7,250 bases of DNA from NCBI GenBank assembly GCA_937998045.1, contig CALKVG010000546.1, positions 1 to 7,250 on the forward strand, in the 5' to 3' direction. The translations under genes were made by a program, and so were the position numbers. The notes below the pieces were generated by a model, which was given only the letters and a program-made list of their open reading frames with translations, searched no databases and had not been told where the DNA came from. This document shows positions 4,908-7,250 of the stretch, piece after piece (the first letter of the stretch is position 1; each line of letters begins with the position of its first letter). This DNA comes from an uncultured Myxococcales bacterium. GTDB lineage: Bacteria > Myxococcota_A > Polyangia > Polyangiales > Polyangiaceae.

Positions 4908-6227
4908 TCAGTGCATCATCACGACGAGGGTGATCGCGCCACCGACGACGAGAGCCAGGACGCCGACCGCCAGGGGCAGCACCCAAGCGGGCTTTCCCAT
5001 GGGGACCCCCGGCACGCCCGACGCGAGCTCGTCCTCGCGAACGGCCGCGAAAGCTTGGTCCATCTGCTGCCGCAAGGGCGCGGACGGAACGGCCGCCATG
5101 GGCATCGTCGGCCCGACCTGCGCCGGGGCGGCGAACGGGTCGGCTGCGACGGCGAGCGGTGCGACTCTCGGCGCCATCGTCCGCGGTCTCGCCTCGGCGA
5201 TCTGACGGGCAAGCTCCGGTTGCGGGGTTGTCGCCCACTGACGGTGGTCGCCCTCGAGGCCGTACGCCCGGCCCACTGCCTCCGCAAGCTGGCCAACGCT
5301 CTTCGTGCGAATGGCCGGATTCTTCGCGAGCGCATGTTCGATGACGTCGTCGATCGCCGGCGGAATCGGATGCTTCGCCCCTTGCGCTTTCGCGCTCGGA
5401 GGGTCCGGGTCCTTCGTCATGATCGCCAGCAAGATCGACGGACCGTTGTTCCCGCCGAACGGGACCTCGCCGGTGATGCACTCGTAGGCCAGCGCGGCGA
5501 GCGCAAAGACGTCGGCGCGAGCGTCGATCGTATCGAGCCCCTGCGCCTGCTCCGGAGCCATGTAGTAGGGGCTCCCAATCGTCGTCCCGAGGACGGTGAG
5601 CTTCTTGCGGTTGCCGCTCTGGTCCTTCACCGAGCCGAAGTCGAGGAGCTTGACGATGTCCCCCTCGCGCGTGCCGCAGAGGAACAGGTTGTCGGGCTTG
5701 AGATCGCGGTGGATGAAGTTTCTGGCATGGGCCTCGTCGAGGCCGATGGCCACCTGCGACAGCATCCGCACGAGGCGCTCCGGCGGAAGGACCTTCTCTC
5801 GCTTGAGGACGTAGCGCAGCTCTTCCCCATCGAGAAACTCCATGACGAGGAGCCAGGTCTTCGAGACGGCATCACGCTGGAAGTCGAGGACGTTGACGAT
5901 GTGCTCGTGCGGCAAGAGGGCGCTGATCTCGTACTCGCGCTTGAAGCGCTCGAGCGCGACCTCGTCGCGGGCCACGTCGTCGTGGAGCACCTTGACGGCG
6001 ATGCGCGAGTCCGTCTGCTTGTCGATCCCCTCGTAGACGCGGCCCATACCGCCGTCCGCCACGACGCGCCGGATCTCGTAGCGGCCGCACAACCGCGCGC
6101 CGATTCTCGCGTCGTCAGCGGACGGCGCAACCGGCGCCAGGCTTGCTGCGGTGAGGGGGGTCCCGTCCTCAGGGCAGAAACCGGCGTCGTTCGGGAACGA
6201 GCGCTGGCAAACCGGGCAGCTTTTCAT
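4908..6227 (-). CDS. Zinc-ribbon Ser/Thr protein kinase with C-terminal membrane anchor
   Basis: This 439-residue Hanks-type kinase phosphorylates Ser/Thr on partner proteins at the inner membrane. It begins with a short zinc-ribbon-like motif, CPVC (4-7) and FCPEDG (17-22): three Cys, with Asp21 at the fourth position. The kinase domain spans about 49-325. It shows a Gly-rich loop ADGGMGRVYEG (57-67), a catalytic Lys in IAVKVL (K79), a helix C Glu in RFKRE (E98), HRDLKPDN (173-180, catalytic D175), DFG (197-199) and APE (224-226). All key catalytic residues are present, so it should be active and, as an RD kinase, activation-loop regulated. A Pro/Ala-rich linker (about 330-410) leads to one hydrophobic helix (414-436) ending three residues from the C-terminus. 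It therefore has no extracytoplasmic sensor domain, unlike PASTA kinases. The ATG at 6227 is set by the zinc ribbon at the N-terminus; its Shine-Dalgarno sequence is weak. It follows the coiled-coil protein gene by 59 bp, probably in one operon. Confidence 0.96.
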   Translation of the reverse strand: MKSCPVCQRSFPNDAGFCPEDGTPLTAASLAPVAPSADDARIGARLCGRYEIRRVVADGGMGRVYEGIDKQTDSRIAVKVLHDDVARDEVALERFKREYEISALLPHEHIVNVLDFQRDAVSKTWLLVMEFLDGEELRYVLKREKVLPPERLVRMLSQVAIGLDEAHARNFIHRDLKPDNLFLCGTREGDIVKLLDFGSVKDQSGNRKKLTVLGTTIGSPYYMAPEQAQGLDTIDARADVFALAALAYECITGEVPFGGNNGPSILLAIMTKDPDPPSAKAQGAKHPIPPAIDDVIEHALAKNPAIRTKSVGQLAEAVGRAYGLEGDHRQWATTPQPELARQIAEARPRTMAPRVAPLAVAADPFAAPAQVGPTMPMAAVPSAPLRQQMDQAFAAVREDELASGVPGVPMGKPAWVLPLAVGVLALVVGGAITLVVMMH

Positions 6228-6286
6228 GTCGGCCGATTGGCTACGGCGAGAGCGTATCGCGTGCCGCGCCTCGAGCGGAAGCCCGT

Positions 6287-7039
6287 TCAGCCTCCGCGGC
6301 CCGTGGCCTCGGGGGAGGCACCCACCGGCCCGGAGGGCGCGAAGTAGATGATGCGGTGACAGGAGGGGCACTGCTCGAGAATGGGCTCGCGCCGGAGGCG
6401 ATGGAACAGCTGCGGCGGCAGCGACATGTGGCAGGCCTTGCAGGTCCCGTCGCTCGTCTGCGCTATGGCCGTGCCGCGCTTCGAGCGAATCATGTCGTAA
6501 CGGCGGTACAGGGCCGGGGGAAGCACCTTGGCCGCGGCGTCGCGCTCGAGCTTCTTGCTCTGCGCCTGGACCCCGACCTCACCGAGCTTCGAGCTGATGT
6601 CGCCCTCCCTGGCCGCGAGTTCCTCGACCAGTTTCTTGTGGTCGGCCTCGGTCAGCTCGATCTGTTGCCGGGCGGCGTCGGCGTCCGCGGTCAGCTTGCC
6701 TATCTCTTCCTCGCGATCGCGCACCAGCTTGCGAAGCTCCTCGAGCTCGCGCTGCGCGGCGTTCGACTCGCGCTCGGTCCGCGATCGAGCGAGCTTGTCC
6801 CGCGAGTGCTCGAGCTGCTGGTTCATGTTGCGAACGTCTTGGATCAATTCGCCGCGCGTCCTGTCCATCGCGGCCACGGCGCTGCGATCAACCGCGAGCT
6901 TCTCGTCGAGCCTGGCGATGCCGGATTTCAGCCCGTCGAGGGTGGCGCGTTCCTGCGCGAGCTGCTCCTGGAGTTCTTTGAGGTCTGCGTCTATCTGCGC
7001 GAGTTTCTCGAGGGCGCGAATCTGGTCGGCGATACTCAA
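6287..7039 (-). CDS. COG1579-type coiled-coil protein with C-terminal C4 zinc ribbon
   Basis: Counted from the TTG at 7039 this is a 250-residue protein. It has a long charged, heptad-like coiled coil (about residues 4-170) and then a zinc ribbon with CKAC (200-203) and CPSC (224-227) just before the C-terminus. Length and layout fit the COG1579/DUF164 'predicted nucleic acid-binding, Zn-ribbon' family. Its Helicobacter member HP0958 (FlgZ) binds RpoN and flaA mRNA; in most bacteria the role is unknown. The protein should be cytoplasmic, with no signal or membrane segment. The frame also has an ATG at 7081 (264 residues), but that has no Shine-Dalgarno sequence and adds a Ser-rich tail. The TTG has GGAG 7 bases upstream (7047-7050) and gives a family-like start, SIADQIRALEKLAQID. 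I prefer TTG, moderately. The last 15 residues (Gly/Pro-rich) extend beyond the ribbon. The kinase gene follows after 59 bp. Confidence 0.93.
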   Translation of the reverse strand: MSIADQIRALEKLAQIDADLKELQEQLAQERATLDGLKSGIARLDEKLAVDRSAVAAMDRTRGELIQDVRNMNQQLEHSRDKLARSRTERESNAAQRELEELRKLVRDREEEIGKLTADADAARQQIELTEADHKKLVEELAAREGDISSKLGEVGVQAQSKKLERDAAAKVLPPALYRRYDMIRSKRGTAIAQTSDGTCKACHMSLPPQLFHRLRREPILEQCPSCHRIIYFAPSGPVGASPEATGRGG

Positions 7040-7142
7040 TGCGTGGCTCCGGGACGAGGAAGAAGGTGTATCCGGGTACATAGCGCAGGCAACAAAAACA
7101 GGCGAATGGGCTCCCTCACGGCGCTCGCGGCCCGCTCCACAG

Positions 7143-7156
7143 GGGGGGTACCCCCC
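7143..7156. repeat. G6-TA-C6 perfect palindrome upstream of the zinc-ribbon gene
   Basis: GGGGGGTACCCCCC is self-complementary with no spacer, flanked by another G and by ACCC. It lies about 60 bp upstream of the ATG at 7081, within the 169 non-coding bases 7082-7250. It might be a protein-binding site or an extrusion-prone element, or the stem of a terminator for a gene outside the window, though no T tract follows on either strand. No clear promoter was seen in this stretch. Confidence 0.6.
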
Positions 7157-7191
7157 ACCCGTGACCCGCTACATCCGTTGCGAGGAAACAT

Positions 7192-7250
7192 CCTGGAAGG
7201 TGGGCCCGCGAGTGGGCCCGGCGCCCAACCTGAAGGTGGGCCCGCGAGTG
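7192..7250. repeat. Tandem repeat, 36-37 bp period, cut off by the window edge
   Basis: GAAGGTGGGCCCGCGAGTG occurs identically at 7196-7214 and 7232-7250, offset by 36 bases. With one G inserted or deleted the match extends left to CCTG (7192 and 7229). Inside it, TGGGCCCG occurs at 7201, 7213 and 7237. The second copy is cut by the window end, so copy number is unknown. Only 14-17 bases separate the copies, too few for CRISPR spacers. The sequence contains GGGCCC palindromes and could be a REP-like or intergenic tandem array. Confidence 0.7.

Noticed and set aside
4423..5481. A 352-codon minus-strand frame bridging the kinase and membrane-protein genes
   Set aside because: It is out of frame with both genes, has a composition typical of a frame shadow (Arg/Ser-rich), and its only gene-like feature is an ATG near the GTG start of the membrane protein.
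4701..6347. A 548-codon open frame on the plus strand
   Set aside because: It is antisense to the kinase, whose catalytic motifs are complete, and its translation is Arg/Asp-rich without recognisable domains. Such shadow frames are normal in GC-rich DNA.
7181..7250. Start of RNase P RNA (GAGGAAA motif)
   Set aside because: Only the short GAGGAAA fits. The bases after it do not match the conserved core, and the window ends too soon to test the fold.
7192..7250. CRISPR array
   Set aside because: The gap between copies is 14-17 bases, the copies are part of a continuous tandem unit, and no cas gene is near.

Overview
The window reads as GC-rich (by eye about two thirds G+C) bacterial chromosome. 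The gene content suggests a Myxococcota-type (deltaproteobacterial) organism: a Hanks-type Ser/Thr kinase with an N-terminal zinc ribbon, an Ala/Pro/Ser-rich single-pass membrane protein, a strong G/C preference at third codon positions, and a sigma-54-like promoter. This taxonomic call is inference; no marker gene is present. The first 44 bases are not biological. They match the Illumina Nextera read-1 adapter preceded by an i5 index, so genomic sequence starts near base 45 and this is the end of a short-read contig. The other edge ends inside a 36-37 bp tandem repeat, another typical place for an assembly to break.

Left half (45-3530), a small glycan- or lipid-modification group. A possible 3' gene remnant (46-159, +) meets a family-2 glycosyltransferase (156-881, -) tail to tail. 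The glycosyltransferase lies 28 bp behind a class I SAM-dependent methyltransferase (910-1635, -), and the two probably form an operon. A second class I methyltransferase (1772-2464, +) is transcribed divergently across a 136 bp intergenic region containing three short palindromes. It converges on an extended-SDR, epimerase-type oxidoreductase (2493-3530, -). A polyprenyl-phosphate-type sugar transferase, two methyltransferases and an NAD(P)-dependent sugar or sterol-type dehydrogenase would suit synthesis of a decorated surface glycan or glycolipid. The substrate cannot be read from the sequence.

Right half (3569-7250), signalling and housekeeping. A COG1579-type coiled-coil/zinc-ribbon protein (6287-7039, -) is followed after about 60 bp by a Ser/Thr kinase anchored only by a C-terminal membrane helix (4908-6227, -). 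After a 259 bp gap comes a GTG-initiated, low-complexity, single-pass membrane protein of unknown function (3569-4648, -). It has a strong Shine-Dalgarno sequence and a -24/-12 (sigma-54) promoter-like element with exact spacing. An 8-bp perfect inverted repeat fills most of the 38 bp gap between this gene and the epimerase ATG.

No RNA gene, insertion sequence or CRISPR array could be supported. No clearly new system is visible. The most checkable leads are the sigma-54-like promoter, the kinase and neighbouring membrane protein as a possible enzyme-substrate pair, the hairpin at the epimerase start, and the contig-end repeat. The adapter should be trimmed.
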